A DNA stretch of 64,000 nt from NCBI RefSeq assembly GCF_018310695.1, contig NZ_JAGXCY010000002.1:62001-126000 (forward strand). Direction: 5' to 3'. The notes below the pieces were generated by a model. That model saw only the letters and a list, made by a program, of their open reading frames with translations. It was not told the origin of the DNA and did no database searches. Position 1 is the first letter of the stretch. Each line of letters opens with the position of its first letter. The position numbers were made by a program, and so were the translations under genes. This document shows, piece after piece, positions 56,715 to 64,000 of this stretch. Source of the stretch: Paenibacillus sp. Marseille-Q4541. Lineage in GTDB: Bacteria; Bacillota; Bacilli; Paenibacillales; Paenibacillaceae.

Positions 56715-57167
56715 CTACAATGGAGCTTGAATGATGCTAAGCGGATAAAATTTTTCATCAGCTATGTTTTGTCCGATTTGTTTCAACACCGCTCCATTCC
56801 GTAGCATTTGGATATCCATCCTTAGAAAATCACTTAGATTGATCCAGTAGCTAGCTGTCACGATGCCTTTCTCAAGCTGAAGAGAACCGCCTGTAATCTC
56901 CCCCATAAAATGAAACATAATCACTTGATCGTTCGTATGACTCGTAAAATTATATACTCCCGTAAAAGAAGTAAGACTGACATCAAGACCCGTCTCTTCT
57001 TTAACTTCACGCTTCGCTGCATCAAGAATATTTTCTCCTTGCTCGAGTCTCCCAGATGGAAAATTCCACAATCCTTCAGCATATGGTTTTTTCTCTTCGA
57101 TAATTAGTAATCTTCCATTACTGACGATAGAAACACTAGCGACCAAAACGATTGGACCCTTAGACAT
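56715..57167 (-). CDS. Nudix hydrolase
   Basis: A 150-residue protein with the Nudix box GRLEQGENILDAAKREVKEETGL (Gx5Ex7REUxEExGU, all key residues present) near 42-64. It hydrolyses a nucleoside diphosphate linked to another group, as in oxidised nucleotides, NADH or sugar nucleotides. AAGGAG precedes the ATG. It is a single gene. Substrate unknown. Confidence 0.92.
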   Translation of the reverse strand: MSKGPIVLVASVSIVSNGRLLIIEEKKPYAEGLWNFPSGRLEQGENILDAAKREVKEETGLDVSLTSFTGVYNFTSHTNDQVIMFHFMGEITGGSLQLEKGIVTASYWINLSDFLRMDIQMLRNGAVLKQIGQNIADEKFYPLSIIQAPL

Positions 57168-57268
57168 TCTTATCTACTCCTTATATTATCTTTTCCTATC
57201 TCATATGTATCGTCACTTGTATAAATTATCCTTCTTTCTGATAGCCAAAAATTTGAATAAAAAATAGA

Positions 57269-57297
57269 TTGAATTTGATAATGATAATTGTTATCAT
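57269..57297 (+). promoter_or_regulatory. Promoter of the siderophore-binding lipoprotein gene
   Basis: TTGAAT and TATCAT are 17 bases apart, with the Fur box occupying the spacer and the -10. Confidence 0.55.
57282..57296. promoter_or_regulatory. Fur box
   Basis: TGATAATTGTTATCA matches TGATAATnATTATCA at 13 of 14 arm positions (G for A in one). It overlaps the promoter of the substrate-binding lipoprotein gene and is the strongest Fur site in the window. Confidence 0.85.
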
Positions 57298-57339
57298 TCA
57301 TATTGTACTATTACATAGAGAATTATAGGGGGAACCACA

Positions 57340-58341
57340 ATGTTAAACCGTAAGAAGAAGTTTATTACACTCCTGGCGAGTCTACTCGTCGTATCCGCAT
57401 TTTTATCTGCCTGCGGAAATAGCAATGATGCTTCAAATAATACAACACCGAATACAAATTCAAATACGGAAGCACCCGCAACTGACGGTGCTGAAAATAC
57501 AGCGCAAGACCGTACGTTAACCGATGCAATGGGGCATGAAGTCGTCGTTCCAGCCAATCCACAACGAATTATTGCTTCTTATCTTGAAGATAACCTCGTT
57601 GCTCTTGGAGTAAAACCAGCGGCACAATGGTCTGTTGCGAACGGAATTCAAGAATATTTGCAAACCGAACTAAAAGACATCCCAACTATACCGTATGATC
57701 TTCCTTTTGAACAAGTTGCTAGTTTTGAACCAGATCTGATTATTATGGACAATGCTGAAATGGTTGCTGGAGATAAATACGAACAATACTCCAAAATTGC
57801 CCCTACTTATGTCGTTGGTGGCGAACAAAACAATGACTGGAGAGAAGAACTTCTGAAGATCGGTGAGGTTCTTGGTAAAGAGACCGAAGCTCAAAAAGCA
57901 CTTGATGATTACGATGCAAAAGCTGCAGATGCCAAAGAAAAGCTAAAAGCTGCTGTACCGGGTGAATCCGCAGCTGCCATCTGGCTCGTGCAGAAACAAT
58001 TCTTCATGGTGAGCCAAGACCTATCCAGTGGAACTGTAATGTACAACGATTTGGGACTTGCCGTACCTGAGGTAGTGAAAGAAATTTCTGCTACAGGAAC
58101 AGGAAACTGGCTTCCTATATCCCTTGAAAAACTAGCTGAGCTTGATGCTGACCATCTCTTCCTCATCAATAGTGATAAGGACTCCGGAAGTGAAGCATTA
58201 GATGATGCTCTATGGAAGAACATCCCTGCAGTGAAGAACGGCAATGTGTATGAGTATAGTAAAGACAGCAGCTGGCTGTACACTGGATCTATTGCTAACT
58301 CCCAAATGATTGATAACGTACTCGAAAGCCTTGTAAAGTAA
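57340..58341 (+). CDS. Iron-siderophore ABC transporter substrate-binding lipoprotein
   Basis: A 333-residue lipoprotein. The signal sequence ends in LSACGNS (Cys about residue 26), then an Asn/Thr-rich linker. The mature domain has the class III binding-protein plan: VVVPANPQRIIASYLEDNLVALGVKP near 68-93, FEQVASFEPDLIIMDNAEM, YVVGGEQNNDWREELLKIGEVLGKETEAQKALDDYDAKAADA helix, and a late SSWLYTGSIANSQMIDNVL. It resembles FeuA/YfiY-type catecholate or hydroxamate siderophore receptors. The Fur box upstream and the dhb operon nearby suggest ferric bacillibactin as ligand. No permease or ATPase follows, so it must work with a transporter encoded elsewhere. Confidence 0.88.
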   Translation: MLNRKKKFITLLASLLVVSAFLSACGNSNDASNNTTPNTNSNTEAPATDGAENTAQDRTLTDAMGHEVVVPANPQRIIASYLEDNLVALGVKPAAQWSVANGIQEYLQTELKDIPTIPYDLPFEQVASFEPDLIIMDNAEMVAGDKYEQYSKIAPTYVVGGEQNNDWREELLKIGEVLGKETEAQKALDDYDAKAADAKEKLKAAVPGESAAAIWLVQKQFFMVSQDLSSGTVMYNDLGLAVPEVVKEISATGTGNWLPISLEKLAELDADHLFLINSDKDSGSEALDDALWKNIPAVKNGNVYEYSKDSSWLYTGSIANSQMIDNVLESLVK

Positions 58342-58385
58342 AATAGAACAACTAATTAAATTGAATTAAATTTGTAAAATCAAAT

Positions 58386-58435
58386 AAAAAAAGGCGACTT
58401 TTCATTCAGAATCGAATGGGGAATCGCCTTTTTTT
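58386..58435. terminator. Bidirectional terminator
   Basis: AAAGGCGA pairs with TCGCCTTT, with an inner CATTC/GAATG stem, and T-runs on both strands. It ends the lipoprotein gene (+) and the EamA gene (-). Confidence 0.88.
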
Positions 58436-58485
58436 GATATAGTGTTTATTTTGTTTATTGAAACAAAACGATTTTTGCGAATTTT

Positions 58486-59406
58486 CTATTGCACTACTTT
58501 AACTTCCTTCTTCCTCCAGCTTCTACCGAACACTTGCGGATAAGCGATCCCAAATAAAATAATCACAATTCCAATCCACTGGATGAAATATACTTGCTCC
58601 TGCAGTACCCAGACGGAAGCAATTACGGCAACGGGAAGTTCTCCTGCTCCTAGAATGGTAGCAAGGCCAGTACTTATTTTCGGTGCGCCAAGTGCAAACA
58701 GTAATACAGGTAGGACAACACCAAAGATGCCTAAAATCAGACCAAATATCCATAGCCCGTCCCCAAATGATACTTCGAACACCACTTTTGGTGTCAATAT
58801 CGTGAGAAGTAGTAACAAACTTCCTGTCGATGTGTAGAAACTTCTCGTAATGGGAGACATCTGCGTCTCTACTCTGCCACTAAAGAATACAAACAACGCC
58901 ATCATCACAGCGGCTGCTAAACCAAGTAGCGTACCCTTCAGATTTAATTGAAGTTCCTCAGCACCAATAATTCCTCCAGCCATGATGGTTCCTATAAATA
59001 ATAGAATGACAGACACCATCGTCGCGGTTGATGGCCGCTTTTTCGTCACTATAGCCTCAATGACAACACCGATCCATGTAAATTGAAATAATAGCACCAC
59101 CGCGATTGACGCAGGAATACTTTGCAATGACAGGTAATAAGCGACCCCTGTCAGACAGGTACAAGCACCGACACCAGCAAGACGGATAAATTGTTTGAAA
59201 TTCACTTTCTGCCTGGCAAATAAAAGCATCAGAATAAGAAGCAGAATCCATCCGCTCCCAAATTGTCCAAGCGTCAATTGTTGAAACGTAAATCCTTTTT
59301 CATATCCCAATTTCACAATCGTGGACAAGATTCCAAAGGAACATGCCCCTAAAAATACGTACATCGAATTTTTCATCAGTTGAAACAATGAATTACCTAC
59401 CCCCAC
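58486..59406 (-). CDS. EamA/DMT family transporter
   Basis: A 306-residue membrane protein with ten helices made of two EamA repeats. The first (about 12-145) has FGILSTIVKLGYEKGFTFQQLT and SLQSIPASIAVVLLFQFTWIGVVIEA. The second (about 155-295) has MMALFVFFSGRV, PVLLFALGAPKISTGLATILGAGELPVAVIASVWVLQEQ, the usual second-repeat end. It probably exports metabolites or amino acids. The start is unsure. The GTG at the annotated 5' end follows directly after a terminator hairpin and T-run; a TTG six codons in or an ATG eleven codons in (MKNSMYVFLG) could be used. Confidence 0.85.
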   Translation of the reverse strand: MGVGNSLFQLMKNSMYVFLGACSFGILSTIVKLGYEKGFTFQQLTLGQFGSGWILLLILMLLFARQKVNFKQFIRLAGVGACTCLTGVAYYLSLQSIPASIAVVLLFQFTWIGVVIEAIVTKKRPSTATMVSVILLFIGTIMAGGIIGAEELQLNLKGTLLGLAAAVMMALFVFFSGRVETQMSPITRSFYTSTGSLLLLLTILTPKVVFEVSFGDGLWIFGLILGIFGVVLPVLLFALGAPKISTGLATILGAGELPVAVIASVWVLQEQVYFIQWIGIVIILFGIAYPQVFGRSWRKKEVKVVQ

Positions 59407-59460
59407 AAAAAACCCCCGCCTCTATTGTTTTAGGAACCAGAAAACAATAAAAGTGGGGTT
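59407..59460 (-). terminator. Terminator of the sulfonate operon, abutting the EamA gene
   Basis: AACCCC pairs with GGGGTT and ATTGTTTT pairs with AAAACAAT in one long hairpin, followed on the - strand by six T. It lies about 85 bases past the monooxygenase stop and directly before the EamA reading frame. Confidence 0.72.
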
Positions 59461-59543
59461 TGAATTTTTCATAATATAAAATTTATTAATAATTGTAAGG
59501 GAAATTGTTAAAAAAGTAAACTACTGAATGAAAGATAACGCTG

Positions 59544-60902
59544 TTAATTCACTTCCACACTCGCCTGTTGATTTTGCTTAAAATGTCCTATTTCTGGACG
59601 ACTCAATCCCAAATGCTCTCTCAGGGTAGTACCTGTATACTCTTCTCTAAATAATCCGCGTTTCTGAAGTACCGGAATGACCAGATTAACAAAATCATCA
59701 AGATCCCCTGGAAGAACCGGTGGCATGATATTAAAGCCGTCACATGCTCTTGCTTCAAACCACTCTTCCATTAGGTCTGCAAGTTGTTCGGGTGTACCTA
59801 CAAACTGCATATGACCACGCGTACTAAGTATTTTTCGGCCTAATTCAAGGATAGATAGCTGCTCCTGATAAGCCATATCCATGAATAACATCACTCTGCT
59901 CTTCATTCCATTGGATGCAGCCACAGGATCTGGTATATCATTTGGCAACGGCCCATCTACAGGGTACCCACTCAAATCATAGTTCAAAAACCCAGACAAG
60001 ACCATCACTGCCGTTGCAGGAGGGATTAGATCTTGAAGCTCTTTATATTTTTGCTGTGCTTCCTCTTCCGTAACGCCAATAATGGGTGAAAGTCCTGGCA
60101 TAATCTTCAGCGATCCTTTTTGCCGTCCGCTAAATTCCAATTTCTCATTCACTTCTTCATAGAAGTGCTGTGCTGCCTGAATCGACTGCTGTGCGGTAAA
60201 GATGACTTCTCCGTACTGTGCAGCAAAATGCTGCCCTGGCTCGGACGAACCTGCCTGAATAAGTACCGGATATCCTTGAGGAGGACGAGGTACATTCAGC
60301 GGACCTTTTGTCGCATAGAACTGCCCATTAAAATCAGCTGGTTTAACTTTTGATCCATCAGCGAATCTTCCATTTTCTCGGTCCAATACAAGGGCCCCGT
60401 CTTCCCAAGTGTCCCATAGTGTAGTGACCGCATCAACAAATTCGCTTGCCATCTGATAGCGCAGTCCATGCTCCGGGTGTTCGGGTTTACCATAATTATG
60501 AGCTTCAATGTCCAGCTGGGAGGTTACAATATTCCAACCTGCTCTCCCCCCGCTAATAAAATCAAGAGATGCAAATTTACGGGCAACATTAAAGGGTTCA
60601 TTATAGGTCGTCGATACTGTCCCTGTAAGTCCGATTCGATCCGTTACCATAGATAACGCAGATAGCAAAGTAAGTGGATCAAGCATACCTGAAGCAGCAT
60701 ACTCTACTTGTTGTACATACAATAAGTCGGCAAAAAAGATCATATCAAACTTACCTTGCTCAGCCGTCTGAGCGAGTTTTTTATACAGCTCGACATCAAA
60801 CATTTGCTCTACCCCAGAATCAGGATGTCTCCACCCTGCATGATGATGACCTGAATAATAAATAAAAGCACCCAAATGCATTTGTTCCTCTCTTTTTCCC
60901 AT
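59544..60902 (-). CDS. FMN-dependent monooxygenase, NtaA/DmoA-type luciferase family
   Basis: A 452-residue bacterial luciferase-like TIM barrel. Diagnostic for the NtaA/SnaA/DszA/DmoA branch are GAFIYYSGHHHAGWRHP near the N-terminus, TLLSALSMVTDRIGLTGTVSTTYNEPFNVARKFASLDFISGGRAGWNIVTS near 82-132, and PPQGYPVLIQAGSSEPGQHFAAQYGEVIFTAQ near 209-240. It probably uses reduced FMN and O2 to cleave a carbon-sulfur or carbon-nitrogen bond. It is last in a sulfonate-type uptake operon, so the likely substrate is the imported organosulfur compound. A FMN reductase gene is not in view. An ATG seven codons downstream, preceded by AGAGAGGAACAA, is an alternative start. Confidence 0.9.
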   Translation of the reverse strand: MGKREEQMHLGAFIYYSGHHHAGWRHPDSGVEQMFDVELYKKLAQTAEQGKFDMIFFADLLYVQQVEYAASGMLDPLTLLSALSMVTDRIGLTGTVSTTYNEPFNVARKFASLDFISGGRAGWNIVTSQLDIEAHNYGKPEHPEHGLRYQMASEFVDAVTTLWDTWEDGALVLDRENGRFADGSKVKPADFNGQFYATKGPLNVPRPPQGYPVLIQAGSSEPGQHFAAQYGEVIFTAQQSIQAAQHFYEEVNEKLEFSGRQKGSLKIMPGLSPIIGVTEEEAQQKYKELQDLIPPATAVMVLSGFLNYDLSGYPVDGPLPNDIPDPVAASNGMKSRVMLFMDMAYQEQLSILELGRKILSTRGHMQFVGTPEQLADLMEEWFEARACDGFNIMPPVLPGDLDDFVNLVIPVLQKRGLFREEYTGTTLREHLGLSRPEIGHFKQNQQASVEVN

Positions 60903-60934
60903 GCCGAAACAACCCTTCTACTATTAATTTGAGT

Positions 60935-61747
60935 TCATCCTTTATATGTTTCTCTCCAGCGAAGCATTCTTGACTCCATGATCCGAACAATAGAATCTGA
61001 AAGCTTACCGATCACAGCGAAAATGATAATGCCTACAAAAACAATATCGGTTTGCGAATAAGCTCTTGCATCTTGAATCATATAGCCGATCCCGCTGCTT
61101 GTTCCCATCATCTCCGCAACAACAAGCACCAACCAGGAAACTCCCAGTGCTAGACGAATTCCAAGCAGAATATTAGGTAGCGCTGCGGGTAGAATCAGTC
61201 TTAGTAGTAATTGAAGTTTAGTAAATTGAAAAATGCTGGACACTTCATACAGCTTCACATCTACACTCCGAATCCCTAGAAACGTATTCACATACACGGG
61301 GAAGAATGCTCCGAGAGCAATCATTAGAATTTTGGAAAACTCACCGATTCCAAACCACAGAATAAATAACGGAATGAGTGATAAAAGTGGAATCGTCCGT
61401 AGCATTTGGAGCGTCGGGTCAAGTGTCCGTTCGGCTATTTTTCCGAGACCCGTAAATAATCCTAGGAATAATCCCGTTAACCCGCCAAGCACAAAACCGG
61501 ATAAGGCACGAATCATACTACTTTCAAAATGCCCCCATAGCGTACCGCTCACTAGTAACTTAATGAACTGCTCCACAATCGCGATCGGAGTCGGCAATAA
61601 ATTGGGAGCAATCAGATGCAGACTTCCCGCTGCCTGCCAAAAGATAAGAAGCAAAGTAGGAAGAATCCAAGCATGAAGTGGGTCAGGAATCATTTGAAGC
61701 CAGTCCCTAGAGACCGCCTGCTTTTCCCTCATGGAACTGATTTTCAC
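60935..61747 (-). CDS. ABC transporter permease, SsuC type (second of two)
   Basis: A 270-residue inner-membrane permease with about six helices and the EAA loop region ARVLEFSK-like VSSIFQFTKLQLLLRLILPAALPNILLGIRLALGVSWLVLVVAEMMG. Start GTG overlaps the TAG of the upstream permease gene (TAGTG). It shares the plan, and many segments (LLPTPIAIVEQF, SGIGYMIQDARAYSQTDIVFVGIIIF), with the other permease here, so the two came from a duplication and probably form a heterodimer. Substrate is an aliphatic sulfonate, taurine or nitrate-like anion; the neighbouring monooxygenase favours sulfonates. Confidence 0.9.
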   Translation of the reverse strand: MKISSMREKQAVSRDWLQMIPDPLHAWILPTLLLIFWQAAGSLHLIAPNLLPTPIAIVEQFIKLLVSGTLWGHFESSMIRALSGFVLGGLTGLFLGLFTGLGKIAERTLDPTLQMLRTIPLLSLIPLFILWFGIGEFSKILMIALGAFFPVYVNTFLGIRSVDVKLYEVSSIFQFTKLQLLLRLILPAALPNILLGIRLALGVSWLVLVVAEMMGTSSGIGYMIQDARAYSQTDIVFVGIIIFAVIGKLSDSIVRIMESRMLRWRETYKG

Positions 61748-62601
61748 TACCTTCCACCTCCCTTATAACTGTCCTGCCATGTAAGCATTCGGCGTTCCAA
61801 CCATTTGATCAATGAATCGGAAAGTTTACCTACTAGTGCAAACACAAGAATACCTACGAATACAACAGACGTTAATGAAAAAGAGCGAGCATCATTGATG
61901 ATGTAGCCTATACCTGAGCTTGAACCCATCAATTCCGCGACGACAAGCCCAAGCCATGCCACTCCAATCGATAGTCTTATACCAAGAAAAATATTAGGAA
62001 GAGCAGCTGGCACAATCAGCTTCCAAATCAGGTCCCATTTGCTAAACTCCAGGACACGGGCTACATCAAACCACTTGTTATCAACAGAACGAATACCAAG
62101 AAATGTGTTTACGTATAGTGGAAAAAATGAGCCTTTTGCAATCAGTAAAATTTTCGATGTTTCACCAAAACCAAACCATAAAATAAATAGAGGAGCAATC
62201 GCTAAATGCGGTAAGGTTCGAAGCATTTGAAGGGAAGGATCGACAAGCCGCTCTGCTCGGTAAGAGAAACCAACCCACAGTCCTGTGGCAAGTCCAAGCC
62301 CTCCTCCGAGAATAAATCCAAGAAATGCTCTTCCAGCGGATATGCCGAGGTTGGAAGCTAATTCACCGGAAGTCGTCATATTTACAAGCTCATTCCATAT
62401 GACACTTGGTGTAGGGAGCAGCACGGGATTAAGCCACCCGAACGTTCCCGCTAACTGCCACACCACAATGATGATGAAAGGAACAGACCAACCCAGTAAA
62501 ATATTGGTCCATCTTATTTTCCAGTAAGGATCCTTCTGCTGAAGCGATGCACGAGGGCCTTTCCGTTTCTTTGATAATTTCCTTACACTTTCCTGAAGCA
62601 T
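61747..62601 (-). CDS. ABC transporter permease, SsuC type (first of two)
   Basis: A 284-residue permease with a longer basic N-terminus (SVRKLSKKRKGPRASL) and about six helices. The loop ARVLEFSKWDLIWKLIVPAALPNIFLGIRLSIGVAWLGLVVAELMG and LLPTPSVIWNELVNM near 75-89 match the second permease. It lies 33 bases behind the binding-protein gene and is coupled to the next permease by one base. With that protein it forms the membrane channel of a sulfonate-type importer. Confidence 0.9.
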   Translation of the reverse strand: MLQESVRKLSKKRKGPRASLQQKDPYWKIRWTNILLGWSVPFIIIVVWQLAGTFGWLNPVLLPTPSVIWNELVNMTTSGELASNLGISAGRAFLGFILGGGLGLATGLWVGFSYRAERLVDPSLQMLRTLPHLAIAPLFILWFGFGETSKILLIAKGSFFPLYVNTFLGIRSVDNKWFDVARVLEFSKWDLIWKLIVPAALPNIFLGIRLSIGVAWLGLVVAELMGSSSGIGYIINDARSFSLTSVVFVGILVFALVGKLSDSLIKWLERRMLTWQDSYKGGGR

Positions 62602-62634
62602 GGAATACGCCCCCTTTCTAAAGAAATCTTATCT

Positions 62635-63639
62635 TTACGGTTGAAGTGCTGCTTCAATGTACTGATTATCAAACACGTTCTTTACATCAATCTTTTTGCG
62701 TATCGTTTTTTGTTCAAATTGAAAATCTGCTGTCTTCTGCTGCTCTTCTATAATCTCCGGGCTTACGGGAATGTTGAGCTGTCTCGATCGCTCGAACGTA
62801 CCTTTAATGACATCTACTGGAATGCCCCTTTCATCTGCATATCTTTGAAGTGCGTCCTGTTCATTGTCTTTCTCCCACGCAAGCGCATCATTCAGCACTT
62901 TTAGATAGAGAGTTACCAGCTCAGGATGGTCGTCAGCAAAATCTTTGCGAACGATATTAAAGGAAGGAGATAATATCCCCAGCTTTTCCCCGTCTGTTAG
63001 AACTTTCGCTTTTCCAGTTAGTGTATTGAGTGTGATATATGGGTCCCATGTTGCCCAAGCATCAATGCTCCCGGATTCAAATGCGGGCTGTGTCTCATCG
63101 GGTTGAAGCTGAATCACTTCCAAATCAGAAACGGATATTCCTTCTGCTGCTAGCCCTCGGTACAAAAAGTTAAATGCATTACTTCCTTTGGTTACAGCGA
63201 TTTTCTTCCCTTTTAGATCACTAAGTGTCTTAGCAGAGCTATTTGCTGGTACAATAATGGCAACATTATTTTTGCCTTCTAAGCTTTGTGAAATCACTTT
63301 AAAGGAGATGTCTGCTGCTTGTGCAGCAATGATCGGCATATTTCCAAGTCCTGCGAAATCAAGTCGATTAGAAGCCATCGCCTCTGTCATCGGTGGTCCG
63401 CTTTGAAATTCTGCCCACTCTACTTTGACCCCATGTTTGGCAAATTCTTTTTCGAACCACTGTTCTTCACGTGCCTTTCCAAACAGCCCACCGCTGCCTT
63501 GTACTCCAATTCGAACCGTTATACCTTCAGCTCCATTTTCCCCACTAGGATGTTTAGTGCTTTGATTCGCGCAACCGGCACTTATTAAAGCAATTAACAA
63601 TAATACTGTCCAAACCTGGAACGTTTTCTTTTTCAACAT
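62635..63639 (-). CDS. Sulfonate/taurine-type ABC substrate-binding lipoprotein
   Basis: A 334-residue lipoprotein; the signal sequence ends ISAGCANQS (Cys about 23). The mature domain follows the SsuA/NMT1 plan: VRIGVQGSGGLFGKAREEQWFEKEFAKHGVKVEWAEFQSGPPMTEAMASNRLDFAGLGNMPIIAAQAA near 46-110, KTLSDLKGKKIAVTKGSNAFNFLYRGL, and AWATWDPYITLNT. It delivers an organosulfur anion to the twin permeases. It lies between the ATPase (47 bases) and the first permease. Confidence 0.92.
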   Translation of the reverse strand: MLKKKTFQVWTVLLLIALISAGCANQSTKHPSGENGAEGITVRIGVQGSGGLFGKAREEQWFEKEFAKHGVKVEWAEFQSGPPMTEAMASNRLDFAGLGNMPIIAAQAADISFKVISQSLEGKNNVAIIVPANSSAKTLSDLKGKKIAVTKGSNAFNFLYRGLAAEGISVSDLEVIQLQPDETQPAFESGSIDAWATWDPYITLNTLTGKAKVLTDGEKLGILSPSFNIVRKDFADDHPELVTLYLKVLNDALAWEKDNEQDALQRYADERGIPVDVIKGTFERSRQLNIPVSPEIIEEQQKTADFQFEQKTIRKKIDVKNVFDNQYIEAALQP

Positions 63640-63686
63640 AAATCATTCTCCCCTTGATCAATTAATGACGTTCACCATTCATCGAT

Positions 63687-64000
63687 TTAAATACCTGCAC
63701 CTGTATCAATCTCGGGTTCTTCCACCTTTTCAAATTCACGAAGTACCTTTGCTCTAAGTTCTTGAAAGGAAGATCCTGTTCTCTTGCGTGGAAAAGGTAA
63801 ATCAATGGGCTGGATCGTCCGAATCTGTCCCGGCCTCGGATTCATAATGACAACTCGTTCTCCTAGAAATACTGCTTCATCAAGGTCATGTGTAACAAAT
63901 ACCATCGTTGTCCGGTTTCTCTGCCAAATATCTAAAAGTACCTCTTGCATGTGAGACCTTGTAAAGGCATCCAGTGCACCAAACGGTTCATCCAGTAAAA
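63687..64000 (-). CDS. ABC transporter ATP-binding protein, SsuB/TauB type (partial)
   Basis: The C-terminal about 105 residues of an ATPase that continues past the right edge of the window. The visible part starts [25 protein letters not shown] (Walker B and D-loop) and [27 protein letters not shown] (switch His), ending [16 protein letters not shown], the typical tail of sulfonate/nitrate ATPases. A start at the internal ATG at 63950 would remove Walker B, so the true gene is longer. It is probably the first gene of the ATPase, binding protein, permease, permease, monooxygenase operon. Confidence 0.92.
   Translation of the reverse strand, partial: LLDEPFGALDAFTRSHMQEVLLDIWQRNRTTMVFVTHDLDEAVFLGERVVIMNPRPGQIRTIQPIDLPFPRKRTGSSFQELRAKVLREFEKVEEPEIDTGAGI

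Overview
The window reads as a chromosomal segment of an endospore-forming, low-to-mid GC Firmicute, most probably Paenibacillus or a close relative. Supporting signs are a GerA/GerB/GerC-type germinant receptor operon, a complete dhbACEBF-type catecholate siderophore operon, purine-rich ribosome binding sites, sigma-A-type promoters and many metabolic and regulatory cassettes. I saw no rRNA, tRNA, CRISPR array, insertion sequence or prophage. This is ordinary accessory chromosome rather than a mobile island. Genus-level placement is inference from gene content.

Layout. 0-3.3 kb: GNAT acetyltransferase, ECF sigma factor with a membrane partner of DUF3600 type, and a soluble PAS chemotaxis transducer. 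3.8-10.9 kb: a sugar operon running leftward (GH1 6-phospho-beta-glucosidase, GH65 phosphorylase, beta-phosphoglucomutase, PTS EIIBC) with an AraC regulator upstream. 11.2-15.9 kb: a TetR-controlled operon with an NCS1 permease, a DUF917 protein and a hydantoinase/oxoprolinase; an 18-bp perfect palindrome sits at its promoter. 16.1-21.2 kb: a three-gene glycosylation cassette (a trimodular 893-residue glycosyltransferase, a second glycosyltransferase, a methyltransferase) and a CPBP protease. 21.3-26.1 kb: diguanylate cyclase, Stf0-type sulfotransferase, two kinase-fold proteins and a truncated methyltransferase remnant. 26.4-33.2 kb: glutaminase, then a two-component system with an ABC transporter whose promoter carries direct and inverted repeats, and a divergent lipoprotein. 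33.2-39.5 kb: methyltransferase, an orphan protein with internal duplication, an epimerase and the germinant receptor operon. 39.6-41.3 kb: a MarR/MFS efflux pair with a clear operator.

41.6-53.8 kb is the siderophore operon: dhbA, dhbC, dhbE, dhbB, dhbF and an mbtH-like gene, all leftward behind two Fur-box-like sites. Active-site residues read from DhbF give DILQLGLIWK (glycine) and DFWNIGMVHK (threonine), so the predicted product is bacillibactin, the cyclic trimer of 2,3-dihydroxybenzoyl-Gly-Thr. A Fur-box-controlled binding lipoprotein at 57.3 kb is a likely import partner. No exporter, esterase or phosphopantetheinyl transferase is present.

53.9-59.4 kb holds an AAA ATPase, a secreted GH13 alpha-amylase with two CcpA/LacI-type operators, a Nudix hydrolase and an EamA transporter. 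59.5-64.0 kb holds a sulfonate-type ABC importer with two different permease genes and an FMN-dependent monooxygenase; the ATPase gene runs off the right edge.

The parts that most resist routine explanation are the trimodular glycosyltransferase cassette without an acceptor gene, the Stf0 sulfotransferase, the PTS operon combining an alpha-glucoside phosphorylase with a beta-phosphoglucosidase, the atypical kinase-fold pair, and the internally duplicated orphan at 34.2 kb. No wholly new multi-gene system is clearly demonstrated by sequence alone.
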